A stretch of 64,000 nucleotides of DNA from Homalodisca vitripennis (lineage: Eukaryota; Arthropoda; Insecta; Hemiptera; Cicadellidae): NCBI RefSeq assembly GCF_021130785.1, contig NC_060215.1, forward strand, positions 72,802,001 through 72,866,000, in the 5' to 3' direction. Each line of letters begins with the position of its first letter. The first letter of the stretch is position 1. The notes below the pieces were generated by a model. That model was not told the DNA's origin, did not search any database, and was given only the letters and a program-made list of their open reading frames with translations. Of the stretch, positions 13,909-26,348 are shown in pieces. The translations under genes were made by a program, and so were the position numbers.

Positions 13909-14445
13909 GTATCAAGAATCAAGATCTTTATTGACCATTAAGTAATACAAAATTACAATAGGCTTGCTAATTTAAAGATACATACAAATAACAATACTAA
14001 TAATAATATAGTAATTTTTTGGTTAGTTCACATATTATATAACAATAACATATTATGTACAATAAATAACACAAACACCAATACTAATATAATACAATAC
14101 TACATTACATAAAAATTTTAAAATACCCACATTTAACTGTCACTAATATTATATTCTAAAAATTCTCTTACGGAGTAAAATGCACGACTTGACAGCCAAC
14201 TAGAAACCTGCCTCTTAAATGGATTAAAATCTAATAATCTTCATGATTCAGGGAGTTTGTTAAAAAATTTTATTTGTAAATATTTATGACTCTTTGCATA
14301 TTTTTCTAGTCTAGGAATAGGCAGGACTAAGTTTTTTACATTTCTTGTTTGATAACTATGGATACCATTAAAACAGAGGAAGTCATTAATATTCTCTTTT
14401 ACATAAATTAAATTTTGAAAAACATGTATTACTACGTAACATGTT
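13909..14445 (-). mobile_element. 5'-truncated LINE (CR1/L2/jockey-like), C-terminus and 3' UTR
   Basis: On the minus strand the translation contains HSYQTRN, LPIPRLEKYAKSHKY, IKFFNKLPES and SSRAFYSVREFLE. This is the typical C-terminal tail of jockey-superfamily (CR1/L2-like) LINE proteins, ending in an ..FYS..EFL motif. A 3' UTR follows with aagcctattgtaatttt and ends in tandem TTGATTC-type repeats after a polyadenylation signal (aataaag). The same aagcctattgtaatttt motif occurs at the 3' end of the LINE at 26349-28099, so they are related. A stop within the coding part makes it a dead fragment. Confidence 0.75.
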
Positions 14446-14789
14446 TCAAAGGCTTTTCTTTATCGTTGGACTTTAGGAGGTGGGGTGGTGAATGGATTCT
14501 TCATCAAATTAAAATCCATAACACTACACACAAATAAATAAATATTTCACTTGCATAAACTAACATAAAACACGATTATACTCAATACTAATGCAGGAGG
14601 TTGTGGCACAGCATGCCGGGTGGATGAGTCAGTGTCAACATGACATCTTATGAATACATACATAACCATTGGGTTGATTGACAGAAGGATATAAAACTAA
14701 TTTTAGTCAAAAATTAAATGGTTTTAAATGAACACAATTATATATCAAATACATATATTGTATATTTAAAAGATAATTTTCTTGATAAT

Positions 14790-14799
14790 AATATATATA

Positions 14800-14856
<57 letters not shown>
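14790..14856. repeat. (TA)n microsatellite
   Basis: About 65 bp of alternating TA with one interruption, immediately left of the MITE at 14877. The ORF through it encodes only Tyr-Ile repeats. Confidence 0.9.
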
Positions 14857-14864
<8 letters not shown>

Positions 14865-14876
14865 CACACATACATA

Positions 14877-15280
14877 GACAGGGTGATTCGGGTAGTGTTA
14901 CCGGCACTTTCTGAGCTTATTGTACTATAAAGAATAATGAAAAAGTTCATATAAACATAGGTCCAGAAATGCTTTGTTACTTTTTTGTGTTTTGTGTTTT
15001 CCATAGTACATCTTAAACAATAAGAGAGATACAGTTATGGAACAAGCTTTATTCAATTTATCATGTCAAAAAACTGCATTTGTCTCTAAATCCCTCTTCC
15101 CCAAACTCCCAGCAAATTATCATTTAACCTCGGGTACTAAATTGTAGGTGAAATATTTTGTTGGCCGTTGCTTAGTAACAAAGAATTTCCCGACCTATGT
15201 TTATATGAACTTTTTTCATTATATTTTTATAGTGCAATAAGCTCATAAAGTGCCAGTAACACTACCCGAATCACCCTGTA
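14877..15280. mobile_element. MITE with about 100-bp terminal inverted repeats
   Basis: The left end acagggtgattcgggtagtg is matched by the right end cactacccgaatcaccctgt with one mismatch. Complementarity continues inward through the gagcttatt, gttcatataaacatagg and ttgttac segments. The element is about 400 bp and has no coding capacity. The acagggtg start resembles the ends at 495, 6869 and 59092, but the internal sequences differ. Confidence 0.85.
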
Positions 15281-16029
15281 TATATGTTTACTTGTTTATG
15301 TTATTGCTTGTATTTATACATATATTATGTAATTATCCAAACCAAAATTGATTGAATCACCTTATTTTAATGCCACCATTTACAAGACACTTTTTGAAAA
15401 AATAAATCAGGAAAATCATCGTATCAGATAAAAGATTACAAAGGGTCTCAGGATCTTCTGGCATTGGCCCTTATACTATACTTGAATTCTGAATAAAATT
15501 AAACTTTTAGACAATTTCAATAACAGTTTTAGTCATATCAGAAAATTTTTGTTAATATTGTGTTTTATTAGTAAAGAGAATGATGTACAAAACTCTTAGT
15601 GCTAAGATCTAGTAAATAAAGGAGTAGCACTTTCATTAGTCTAACATAATGCAATCAAGAGATAGAGCATGCAGCATGGAGTTGAAACACACATTTGGAA
15701 TAATTCACAGATTGCATCCTATGTGGACAAAAAGTTTGTAGAGAAATGTTACTGTTTCTTTGATATTTTAGACATAATGTTATTTGAAAGTTTCTACCAT
15801 TTTATTGTTCATAAGCTAACATCCGTTTTCAGAACTTAGATACCAGTAGTATCATTGGATTTTTATAAAAGTTTATTTTTTTAATAGATTTATAGGTTTT
15901 TAATTATTTGTCCACTGACGAAACAATACTTTCTTGAGAAAATTAAAAATGATACTTACGTAAGCGAAAGCTCATATGTGATAGAGAGCTAAACATTTTT
16001 TTTTCCTCTTAGGACAAGAAGCTTATAAA
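15281..16029. other. Non-coding, nothing recognised
   Basis: AT-rich intronic-type sequence without a supported feature. Confidence 0.5.
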
Positions 16030-16500
16030 TTGCACTTAGTCCTGTAAGAACCTTTGCGCTGCTTCCGGAGTGACGGGATATTCAGGATGGGTAAGGTTAG
16101 GTAGTAGGGCCCACCTCCTATCGAGGTCCATGAGGACGAATTAGGGCATTACATCTCAAAGTCATGACTTCCCGGAAGAAGGGGAGGCCAGCTCTGAACC
16201 AGCCTCTCCAGTCAAAGTAGGCAGGAGGTGGCACACCCTTGTTGAGGCTAGCAAGAACCTCTGAGGTTAGGGAACAAACCCACCAACTCCAACAGTCATC
16301 TCCCACAGTAGACTAGACCTATCGAATTGCCCATGAACCCCAGAATCTCGACATTTGCGGTTAGTGATGTGCCGCTCCTGGACATCCATAAGGTTGCCCA
16401 GATTGAAGTGACACATCGGTTTTTGCTGTGCCCAGTGATGGGTTCAACTGGAAGGTATAAACCAGCCAGAAGTGATCCCTGCTGGGTAAAGAGCTAAACA
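16030..16500. repeat. GC-rich unclassified repeat fragment
   Basis: This block stands out from its AT-rich flanks by its much higher GC content (for example ggtagtagggcccacctcc, tcccggaagaaggggaggcc). Two overlapping minus-strand ORFs of about 62 codons exist but show no domain I recognise. Such isolated GC islands in insect introns are commonly LINE or SINE fragments, and that reading is inference. No terminal repeats or target duplication were found. Confidence 0.4.
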
Positions 16501-16959
16501 TTAGTGTATGGTACAGAACGTTGAGTCTCAAGTACCAGACAAGTTCAAACATCAGCCAGATTTTTAGAGCTTTTCGTGTTTTCTTCTAAGTAGGCTATTT
16601 TTAAATGTAAGTAAATCATAATTAACCCAGGTATCTATGATGAAATGTCTCAAAAAGGTGAGTACAGCAGTCAGATTGAATGGTATTTCTGAGACTACAT
16701 GAAATTATATTGCTTTAGATAATATTTCAATGTTCCTTGCCCAAACTTCCTCTTTGAAATGTATAAAAATGATTGAAAAATAACTAACAGTAGCCAACAG
16801 TTTTAGGAGGACACATTAGTTACTTTTTTTGGTACGGAAGACATTTTTATTTTTAATAAACACACATTCTTTTATCAAAGCAATTATAATACTTTTAGGT
16901 TTACTTTGGTTTAATTTTAATTATATTAATTTCTCTTTATTTACTTGTTTATAATCAAT

Positions 16960-17075
16960 TGCTTTTTAATTACAAATAATTTTGTATTTGTATTTATTGA
17001 CACAGGCTAAGTGTAAGAAAGGACCTAATGGTCCTAACTTCACCAGTCATAACAAAATTTAATCAATCACTCAAT
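16960..17075 (+). mobile_element. Possible LINE 3' tail
   Basis: The sequence ggacctaatggtcctaac followed by an AT-rich end with tandem aatcaatca repeats resembles the 3' terminus of a CR1/L2-type LINE. No coding remnant is attached. Tentative. Confidence 0.3.
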
Positions 17076-17082
17076 CAGTTAG

Positions 17083-17345
17083 CTTCCAGCTATGCATCTT
17101 AGTTTCCGCTTTTAACATGAAGACACAGTTTAAAACAGTGTTATAAATAGGAATTCATCTCAAATCTATAAATATTTCACTTTAAAAAATTTAGATTTTA
17201 GTGTTTCAATGCTAATTAATTTTAAAAATGTGATTACCTGTTAATACTAATGGTTTCTAATTTCCTATTTATAACACAGTTTTAAATATTATCCCCATGT
17301 TAAGAGCAGAACTTCAGATGCATGGCCGGAAGCTCCCTAGCATGG
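17083..17345. mobile_element. Small foldback element, arms about 95 bp
   Basis: Left-arm segments agcttccagctatgcatct, cttttaacatg and gtgttataaatagg reappear in reverse complement and in mirror order on the right (cctatttataacac, catgttaagag, agatgcatggccggaagct). The whole block can fold into one stem. Non-coding. Confidence 0.75.
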
Positions 17346-19515
17346 CCTACTAACCATTAGACACTATGTGGGCTTTTATTAAACTGTTATCCCTGGTAAC
17401 ACAATAATGATTAAACTTAGTTAACAACGTATAATAATTTTTTGAATAACTTTAAAAGGGTATTGAAAACTTCAAACTTATTATTTTCTGTCTATGCAAT
17501 ATTTCAACAATAATTAAAATGCTTTATATTAGCAAGGGATAGGATTCCTACACTCCATGAGTTCCAAAAAGGACTGGATTTATTAAAAATAAGATAAATG
17601 GAACATATGTTACGAGGTACGGAATCAGAATGACGTTTTACAATTTATGAATGTCAGCATGTAAAGTATTAAGGGTGTATCTTTTATAATCAGTTTGATG
17701 AGAAATCATATCAGTAATAATTTAGTTTTCAAAACATTTAGTTGTATCTTGTAATTTGGATTTAACTAATTACTGTTGTAGGTTTTCTTCATTTTTGTCA
17801 TATTTTCTTGATATTCATGTATATTGTATATAAAACTGTCCCCACTTGTGTTTCTCATAACAATTATATATAGATATTATGTGGAGTTGTACTTCACATC
17901 ATTGTATTACATAAGTACGCAGCAAAGTACAAGAAATACCTATAGAAGTTATCAGGTTTGTTTAGGAGTTATATCCTACTTTTAATGCTGCAGATATTCA
18001 CTCATGTATTGAAGGACTCCTGCGAGCTTACTCTTAATTGGGATCTTGTTCATTTTGGGTTTTAATTGTTTATAAAACAAAAAAAAGTAGCAAATGTTAC
18101 CATTTTTATTTGTTCATATTTTTTAAACATACTCAGTTAAAATGGTTTAATTATATTTATACCCAAATTGACAATTCAATCTTTTATATCTTTTGGTTTG
18201 AACTAAAACTAAATATAGAGTTTGTACTATATTTTAATATAATCAACTGTCCATAAATAGTGAATCAAAATATTGTAATCCACCTTTGAGTAATTGCTAT
18301 TTTATTTTCGTCAACTTGCTCTCCCTTTAAGAACTACAATTATATTTTCCTGTTTCTACACTACTAGTTGTGGAAGTTCTAAGGCCCTATTTAGGGCTTC
18401 ATAGTTTCAGTGAAAACTTAAAATTAAATATTGTGTTACAAGTTAACATGCAGGCATTTTCTTGCAGTGTTTATCATTTATTGACATATAAATGTAAAAA
18501 TTAATCAAATTTGAGCATTTTAGATTTAGATTATGTTTTGTATTAAAATTATATTTTTAAATTAAATTACTTGATTTCATAGGGTTTGAATAATTTTAAT
18601 GTATAAATAAAAGTTATCTGGAGATAAATTAAACCAACATGAAAACATTTCTTAGAAATCAAACCACCTATAAGATTTATATCATGATTTCCATTACTTT
18701 TAATTCAATATTAATTCTTTTACAACTTATCTGAACGATAAATATGCAGTTTGTGTCATTTTCAAGCATTTAATTTGATATAAGTGCTGTAATAAAAATT
18801 TAATGAAAAACCTTAATGGAATTTCTTTAAAAAAGAGTTATAAAATAGGTCTTATAAAATTCTAGAGTTGTACAAACGGAAAACATTCCAAAAACTACTT
18901 ATTTCGTCTCTGAGAGTATAAAAATAAGTATCTGTATAAAAACAAATATTTTGCGTTTTCATCATCACAATACTTTTTCCTATACTATGTATTCATTGGT
19001 GAGAAAGTAGAAAGGAAAAGACTGTCAGAATTTTTTAAAATTGAAAAACATCCTATGAATGTTCACTTGTGTCAGTTTTATACTAAATTTAATCAAACAT
19101 ATTGTCTGTTTACACGAATAAAAAGCAAACTCATATGAGAGGCTTCAACATTCTTTGGACTTAAAGATTTATTTTCCCAACTTAAAATCTTTTTTTTCTT
19201 TTTTGTTTCATAATAAATTTTTTCTATGCTAACTAAATGAGCGAATTTGATAGTTTTTATCTATGGATATAATACTACAAAATTGGAATCCAGACTTTTT
19301 CAGATATAATCCTGAAATAATTTTACATCTTTGTATCATACATTATCTTTAAGTACTTATAATATCTAACAGTAGCATACAGGAACTGTTAAAAAAAGTA
19401 TCAACAACAAAACAGATATGGGTGTTTCAATGTTTAAAAAAAGGCTGTAGTTAAAATTATCACTTTATAAAAATAGTTATTAATATTATTGTGGATGTAT
19501 TACTTGTATCAGACT
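17346..19515. other. Non-coding, nothing recognised
   Basis: AT-rich sequence. ORFs such as 18038-18256 are low-complexity and unsupported. Confidence 0.5.
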
Positions 19516-20559
19516 CAGTGGTGGCTCGTCCAGGAGGGTGTGGGCAGAGCCCTTTCCTCAGTAAAAACAAGAGAAGTAACAACTATAAATAATATTTATT
19601 TCATAATATAAATATTAAATATACATATAAATGAAAAAGTGTCTTGAAACTAACAAAACGTAAATAGCAAAACATTTGTAGTCAGCGCTTCAGTCACAGG
19701 TTTAGCAGACACTGTCCGAGTCACGCCAAGACTTCAATGTAAAACAAATGGTAAAAGCTCTCAACCAATGAGGTTGAGGTAGCCAAATCACAGACCTCTG
19801 ATATAGAAGTTCAGTACAGAACTCTCACTGAAGTGCTGCTATCTATGGACGATGAACAGAACTATGTGAGGAATTAGGTATACACGGCATGTTCAGTTGA
19901 CTGGTATAACAACTGATGATAATCATATATACAATGATACTTGTCAAATGTGGTATGCTTCAAAGTAATAAACTTTAAGTAACAAGTTTTTATCATTTTA
20001 TAACCATAAACGAACCAAAATATGTAAATGTTCACTCATAGAAGTTATTTGATTAAATAACTTTAAATTTAATGCCGTTTGATATACTGCCTAGCCGTAA
20101 TGCTGTGCCTGTGTCTTGATTAAACATCTGCTGTGTGTGTGAGAGGTAGTGGTATGTATGTACCAGCAAGTGTTTTCCTATAAACCATAAAATGTTTTCA
20201 TATTATGTATTGACAACATTAACACCTGTAAATTTAGGTTTTATTTTGCATAGGAATGTTGTATATTATGAAAACATTACTGGAAGATGTAATGCATTAA
20301 ATCTCTTAAGTAATATAGTATCTGATTTGTTTTCCTTGAATTGAGGATCAAGTTAAAAGAAAGTCTTTCATTAAGAAAATAGTTTGTGTTATTCCCTTAA
20401 TAGTGTAGTAAGTAATGTTATCTGAATGGCTAAATGCCATACAAATAATTTTTATTTAATATTTTTTTTTAATATACTTGCCGTTTTGTTAGACCCTTAA
20501 CAGTTATAATCCCCGGATGAGGAGCCCCTCCTACTTACAAAACTTACGAGCCGCCACTG
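19516..20559. mobile_element. Non-autonomous DNA transposon, 1044 bp, ACT target duplication
   Basis: The left terminus CAGTGGTGGCTCGT matches the reverse complement of the right terminus (CAGTGGCGGCTCGT) with one mismatch. It is flanked by ACT on both sides (19513-19515 and 20560-20562), consistent with a 3-bp target duplication. Inside, aggagg and ggggctcc-like blocks near the two ends are also related. No transposase frame is present. A 3-bp duplication with CAGTG ends is not enough to name the superfamily. Confidence 0.75.
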
Positions 20560-21182
20560 ACTAGCTATTCATTATACTCATATATGTATGTACATTTATT
20601 CAATCATTTTACAAGCAAACAGAGGTGGATTAAGAGTTATTTATACATATATATCTAGTCAAATTTATTATTAATTTTAATATCATTTCCATATATACAA
20701 ATCTTCATATCACATCACAAATATTGTTCCAGTTGACCAAAAGATACCAATATTTGGTATTGATACAAAAATCATAACACGATTATAAGATATAATATTC
20801 TGTATCCATATCCAAAGTAATCTAATACATAAGCATAAAATATTGCATTTATAGTTCTAATACTCTCAATGTCAAGTGATTCACATGATTAATCTCAATA
20901 CTACCAAATGTACTGATACTGAGCAATACTCAGCTTGTATCACAAGTCAATAATTACTTGCCTAGGCAGTCCAATTGAAACATGTATTTATATATAAATC
21001 ATACACTTTATATGAAAGATGTAATTAATTATTAGACCTTTTTACTTATTTTTAATAGAAGTTTTTCAAGGTTTATTTTACCGGTATGAGTAAATAATCT
21101 GTACTTATTATGTTGTATTCTATTCACCATCGCAACAGCATAGTATTATTTTAAAATATGATTATAAGTTATCCTATATTAC

Positions 21183-21247
<65 letters not shown>

Positions 21248-21489
21248 TAAAGTAATACAGCTTTGTTGTAACAATTAAAAAGATTTTTTCTGTTTGCTTG
21301 GTTTGAAGTATTGGAAATCCATTTAAAAGAACTATTTTATGTTTTAATATTGTATTGTTTTACTATTATTACATATTATTTCTTCAAAACATTTTGAATC
21401 AGTTTCCCCATTACATTTTCAAAGTTGAATAAGAATTAGGATTTATAAGATGAGATAATTGTTGCTATAACACCAGTGGTGTTTGGTAG
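20560..21489. other. Non-coding upstream intron with (TA)n run
   Basis: Mostly AT-rich. An uninterrupted alternating TA run occupies about 21187-21243. The final bases form the acceptor of the first recognised CAPS exon (ttggtag); the pyrimidine tract before it is weak. Confidence 0.6.
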
Positions 21490-21646
21490 GCATTCGCCTG
21501 GTTTAGCGATCTGTTGGTGGAGCATGCAGAAATCTTCTGGTCGCTGTTTGCAGTTGATATGAACCAAGTGTTGAGTGAACAACCGGCTGACACGTGGGAC
21601 TCATTTCCCCTCTTCCAGATTCTCAATGATTACCTCAGAACTGACG
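21490..21646 (+). CDS. Caps: CAPS/CADPS exon 1 of 8 seen (MUN region)
   Basis: CAPS is a cytosolic and membrane-associated priming factor for dense-core vesicle exocytosis. Its MUN domain binds SNARE proteins. This exon reads in phase 0 from GCA after an acceptor AG and encodes [16 protein letters not shown], then a ...[16 protein letters not shown] end, a strongly conserved CADPS block. It ends after the first base of a codon (GAC G) at a gtaatc donor, and the split codon is completed by the next exon. An in-frame TAG sits immediately upstream, so the exon cannot extend left in this frame. The acceptor's pyrimidine tract is poor, so the exact 5' border is less sure than the 3' one. The symbol follows the fly orthologue. 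Confidence 0.9.
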
Positions 21647-22929
21647 GTAATCCCTAATTAATCTTTATTCTAACATACAACATAGAGTTAATGCCATATT
21701 AATACAATAATGTTTGCCTTCACCATTCTATCTATTTTTGACAACAATCAGAAAAAGTTATTAATGATTCAAATAATTTAATAAATTAACATTACAATAA
21801 CCTTTCTGTAAATTAATTCTGAGAGTACGGTATCTAAATTGAATTCAAACACTACATCTGTTAACATTTTCTAAGATTTTGCTGAATTAACATCATAGTG
21901 TAAGTTACAATGTTGGAATGTGTGAACATTGTGGCAGACAGCTGTACACAGGGTTGGTTAGTCGATATGTTAAACTAAAAGATTTAAAGAAAATAAAAAC
22001 AAAGATCAATTGATACATAATACTTAATTGTATTATAATTATTTTACATAATATAATTTAAAAAATCACAAGTACTGAAAAGAAAAAACAGAGAACAGAT
22101 TGAAAAAAAGAAAATTGAACTTGGATATACAATATAAATAGCCATTCAAGGGCAATTCGGATAGCCTAAAGTTTTAGCACATTAAATGGAGGAAGTTAAC
22201 AAGTTTAGGAGGGGGCTCCTCACTGGGAGCACTTTACTAGACTAATGAGTGCGTGGGCTTACCTTGTGCAGTCAGTCACTCTTGGAGTACTGAGTACAAG
22301 TCATTCTGGAAGGAAGCCCATCTTTTTTATTAAGTTTATGCATGTGTTTGCTTTTGATATATGTTTATAAGTACATGTAGAATAATTACATTAGACCCTT
22401 CAACCACTTCAACACTAAAAGTATTATTATATGCCTGTGAAGGTCTGAACCTGTACCAATCCAAAATTAAATACTTTTCAATTAGATATAATAATTTCTT
22501 CTTTTTCAAGTTTTGATTTGAGAACTTGAATATAAGATTTAAAGTGGACAAATGCGTTTGTATATCTTTTTTCAATATCTCATGAATAAGCATTGTGAAA
22601 ACTGCCCCTAGATTTTCTTAGGTTATCCAGATCAATATTGTCAAGTTTAGTCAAACATTTCAAGATTTCATAAACTTCTTTATATACTTTCCTTTTGTTG
22701 AGGAAAAGGATCATTATGTTCAAATTTTATTTTCCTCTTTTTTATTCTCTTAGACTCAGCATGGTAGTAGTGAGCGTAGATAGCTCATGAATTGTTCACT
22801 AACATTTCAAAATTACCCTTAGTATTCACAATGAAATCAACAAGAGAACCATAGAAGTTTAAAACACTCGTCAAATGTGTTTCAATGACAGACTGCAATA
22901 TTGTGTTTGTGGCATTCATTAGAGTCCTT
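21647..22929. other. Intron sequence, nothing firm
   Basis: Start of the 3.3-kb intron between the first two exons seen. A GC-richer patch at about 22195-22330 (aggagggggctcctcactggg) is unclassified. The 85-codon minus-strand ORF at 22336-22593 is low-complexity and unsupported. Confidence 0.5.
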
Positions 22930-24480
22930 CAGAGAATGTTTGACCACCTGATAATGAACAAAAACAATCTGATAATGGTAAATAAATATTAGTTCCTCAC
23001 AGGGAGTTCAACAAATACTGTCATGATAGAGCTTGTTGAATTCATCATACACTAAAGATCATACATTCACAACAGTCAACCAACAACAGTAGTTGGTAAG
23101 CTGCTATTGCAGTTAAGCAAAGCTACTAATTATTAAGCTTGAAATAATCCAACAGAAATTGGAAGGCCCAACAACAGGAAACAGCAAATAACTGATTCAG
23201 AAACTACGTGGTAGAACTCCCCACATATTAAATGGTAATGTGAAAACAATAAAATGCAAATCCTTACCAGCCAAGAAAGAAATTCAAGGCTCTGTACTTT
23301 GCCTTTGGTGTTTATGTTAATGAATAACAATTCAACTTATTACATTAAGGACTTCATCATTGCTGTGATGTATGTCGATGCCACTACACTTCTAGTACAG
23401 GTGCATTTACCAGAAGCTGTTAATGAATACCTAATATATATCTAAATTTAACAATATATACAGCTATGTTGTAGAAATAAGATGTATGTACCAGTAGGGT
23501 CAGCAAAGAGCTAATAAAGCTTTTTAACAATAACAGAAATAATGAAAAATTGTATTTAAATTTCTAAATTGTTACTAAATAAGAACTCAAATCAGCAATG
23601 AATGAAATAAACTCAAAAGCTTTTGGTAGCAATAACATGTGTTTTTGAATACTCAAAGTTCTTGCAGTATTTTCAAAAAAGATGGTAAATGAGTATTGTA
23701 CATCCAATTTAGACAATAGACAAACTTATTTATTTAACAATTGCATGATCCACAAGCTTCTTAATTTCATAGAAACAGGGTTCCTACATGATTAAAAAAC
23801 TCATCAACTGGGGTCACCTGTTTTATTAACATCCAATACGTTTTTATTATTTAAACTCTGAGCATCATTGCATATGTTACCCTGAAAATAACTTTTTACT
23901 TCTGCTCTCTAAATGGCCTACTGGCAAACCCAATAAAAACAAAACAGATCAACTTTAGTCAAAGAAAAGGCAAATACAAGCTCTGTCAGAGGTCACAGTT
24001 GAAGAATATACCATTTTGAAGGAATTACTCCTTTAATTCAAACCTATTATGGAGAATGTACATCAACAACCTTTAGCAGAAATCTGAGCTCTACTGTTTT
24101 TTGTTGTCAGAAGAATTAAATACATACACATCAGCAGAATATGCTGTATATCCTACTCTGCTAGTCTTAAGACATATTTTAGAATAGTATAATGGTGTTG
24201 AGTGGTACAACCAAAGGGGGTCTCAGAAAAATACTTGAAATGCAGAAAGCAGCTATAAGGTCACTGACCAACCTAAGTAACAGATAAACCTCTGTTTAAA
24301 ACAATCAAGATAAAAAACAGTAACAATCTACATCCAGGAAATGATTAATGATACTCCTTGAAAATAAATTGAGACTTTCAAATGGACACATACCCCCTCA
24401 CTACCACTGCTGTTAAGTTAAAATTAGAACATGGGAACATGACTCACAGAGCAACCCATCTACTCCTATCTATTATTAAT
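22930..24480 (+). pseudogene. Degenerate LINE reverse transcriptase
   Basis: Across several shifted plus-strand frames the order of a CR1/jockey-like reverse transcriptase can be followed. It starts with RMFDHLIMNKNNLI, then FLTGSSTNTVMIELVEFI. Next come GSVL with PLVFMLMNNN, a VMYVDATTLLVQ segment, and a C-terminal stretch containing EMQKAA-like and YIQEMI segments. The catalytic YADD box reads YVDA (23371-23382), so the third catalytic Asp and the preceding Ala are changed. With many stops and shifts the copy is clearly dead. It sits in the CAPS intron in sense orientation and ends near a (TA)n run. Confidence 0.65.
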
Positions 24481-24505
24481 TTGCTCAGTGTGTATTTACA
24501 GTTTA

Positions 24506-24510
<5 letters not shown>

Positions 24511-24549
<39 letters not shown>
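24511..24549. repeat. (TA)n microsatellite
   Basis: Alternating TA run just downstream of the degenerate LINE. The ORF through it is an artefact. Confidence 0.9.
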
Positions 24550-24552
<3 letters not shown>

Positions 24553-24969
24553 ATCTCTATAAAACATTGTTTTACAGACATTTTAATATGACTTCAATTG
24601 GAAATTAGCAATCACAGAGTATATTTTACAAATATTTTTACCAATTTCTTATAAATTTTCCAAAGTGCATTACAGATCAAATCCAGCTTTTATGTATCTA
24701 ACACCTTGATCTCTTAAAAAGTTACTATTTCATGTATATTATTGCATCACTGATAACGTCATTAATGATGCAAACATTTTGTATCCAGGATTAATCACAG
24801 CCCTTAGAATCTACAGTCTGCAAACCAGTTAGTGTGGAACAACTCTTTCACTAGTCCTTGTATCTGTTTCCATTATAAGCTAGGAGGTTATTGGCATCTT
24901 GTTTACACAACTTATTTACACTTTCCTTTTTAATTGATGTAAGTAATAATTATAATTTATTTACTTTAG

Positions 24970-25111
24970 ATAACTTGAAGAATGGGCGCTTTCATCAGCA
25001 GCTGAGAGACACGTTCGCTCCTCTAGTTGTCCGTTATGTTGACTTGATGGAGTCATCAATTGCTCAATCAATTCACAAAGGTTTTGAGAAGGAAAGATGG
25101 GAAATAAAGGG
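24970..25111 (+). CDS. Caps: CAPS/CADPS exon 2 of 8 seen (MUN region)
   Basis: Acceptor ttactttag is followed by AT, which completes the Asp codon split by the previous exon. The exon then encodes [37 protein letters not shown] and FEKERWEIK. The [18 protein letters not shown] block is one of the most conserved stretches of CADPS proteins. It ends after two bases of a Gly codon (GG) at a perfect gtaagt donor. In vertebrates the region after WE... is a site of alternative exons. Here the next exon found joins in phase directly, giving a short linker. The intron that follows is 13.1 kb and packed with transposons. Confidence 0.95.
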
Positions 25112-25269
25112 GTAAGTTATATATTAGAATAAATCCTTCTATTTTGTCTCTTTCACCTTAAAATTGTTACTTTTTAGTTAATAGTGAGAAGCTGATGGAG
25201 ATATTGATCATGAGCTGTTGTAAAAAGGGAAGTTGGAAGTTTCACCATCCATTAAGTAAAATTTCAGTG

Positions 25270-25590
25270 CTTAGCATTCCTCTTACTCTATGCGCTGAGA
25301 TATATACAGGATTTGTGTAATGGTTGTTCTCCCTTGTCCTAAGAATTCTTCTTACCTTGTATGTTTAGACAAAACAGACAGAGTATTTATGCCCTATACC
25401 CAAGCATTTCTCTTACCCTACGCAGTGAGACATGTGTAGCATAAACATTATTTGTGTTCTTCCTTTGTACAAAAATTCTTATTGGACTCTGTGCTGAGAC
25501 AAAACAGGATTATGGACAGAGTGCTCATGGAGGGCATGTATGACCTCGACCCAAGAATTCCTCTCACCCTACGTGTTGAGCATGCTCCTA
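25270..25590 (+). repeat. Diverged tandem array, five units of 60-81 bp
   Basis: Units begin near 25270, 25338, 25398, 25469 and 25550. Each carries a form of caagaattcctcttaccct, a tgygctgagac-like block and often acaggat. Spacing varies (68, 60, 71, 81 bp) and identity is low, so this is an old minisatellite just inside the large intron. The ORFs are not conserved between units. Confidence 0.65.
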
Positions 25591-26348
25591 ATTTTCTCTG
25601 CCATTCTCAGCTCAAATGAGCTAAACAAGCTTTGTTTTTATTTTCTGAAGCAGGATAATTCCTAATATTTATTTTGCTTTAACTTATGACCAACTGAGTA
25701 TCAATACTGTATATAAGGTTGTCCGAGGTAACTTTTTTTAGTTTTTCTTTTGGTCCATCTTTGTCTAAGCTCAATACATTTCCATGAAGAAATGCAACAA
25801 AAGTTTTGTTTACATATCTCCTGAGCATATCCAGTTTTAAAAATTGAATACAGAGCTGTTTGTTCAAATGCTTTGATAAAAAGTATTAGTGAAAATTTAT
25901 GATAGTGTACCGTTATTATAGTACATATATTGAATTTGTATGGAGCTAATACTTTATAAATTAGAACAACTTTTCGGAAATACTTGATTTATTCTGAAAT
26001 TTAAGTTCACCAAAAGTTAACAAAGTTTACAAACTTGTGATTCGATTTTCTTCAAAATGTCACTCAATCGAACAAATCTAATTAAGAGTCTGATAAAAAG
26101 GAATTAAAATTTAAATTAAACTAAAAATGTATACTTCTCCAAAAATGGTTTAAATTAACAAAACAAAATAAAAAGTTCTCTTCTCAAAATACTCAAAATT
26201 AATATAACACAAAACTTGATATTTACTTTATCACCAAAATTTAATTCACAATACTTCAAAAAATTGAATTAAATTTTCAGACTCTGAAATATGGGAAACT
26301 TTAGAAATTTTAATTACAGTATTATAAAAATAAAAGAAAATAAAAGAT

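Noticed and set aside
14718..14930. ORF through the (TA)n run
   Set aside because: Poly Tyr-Ile from a microsatellite; the same applies to the ORFs at 3457-3672 and 24382-24591.
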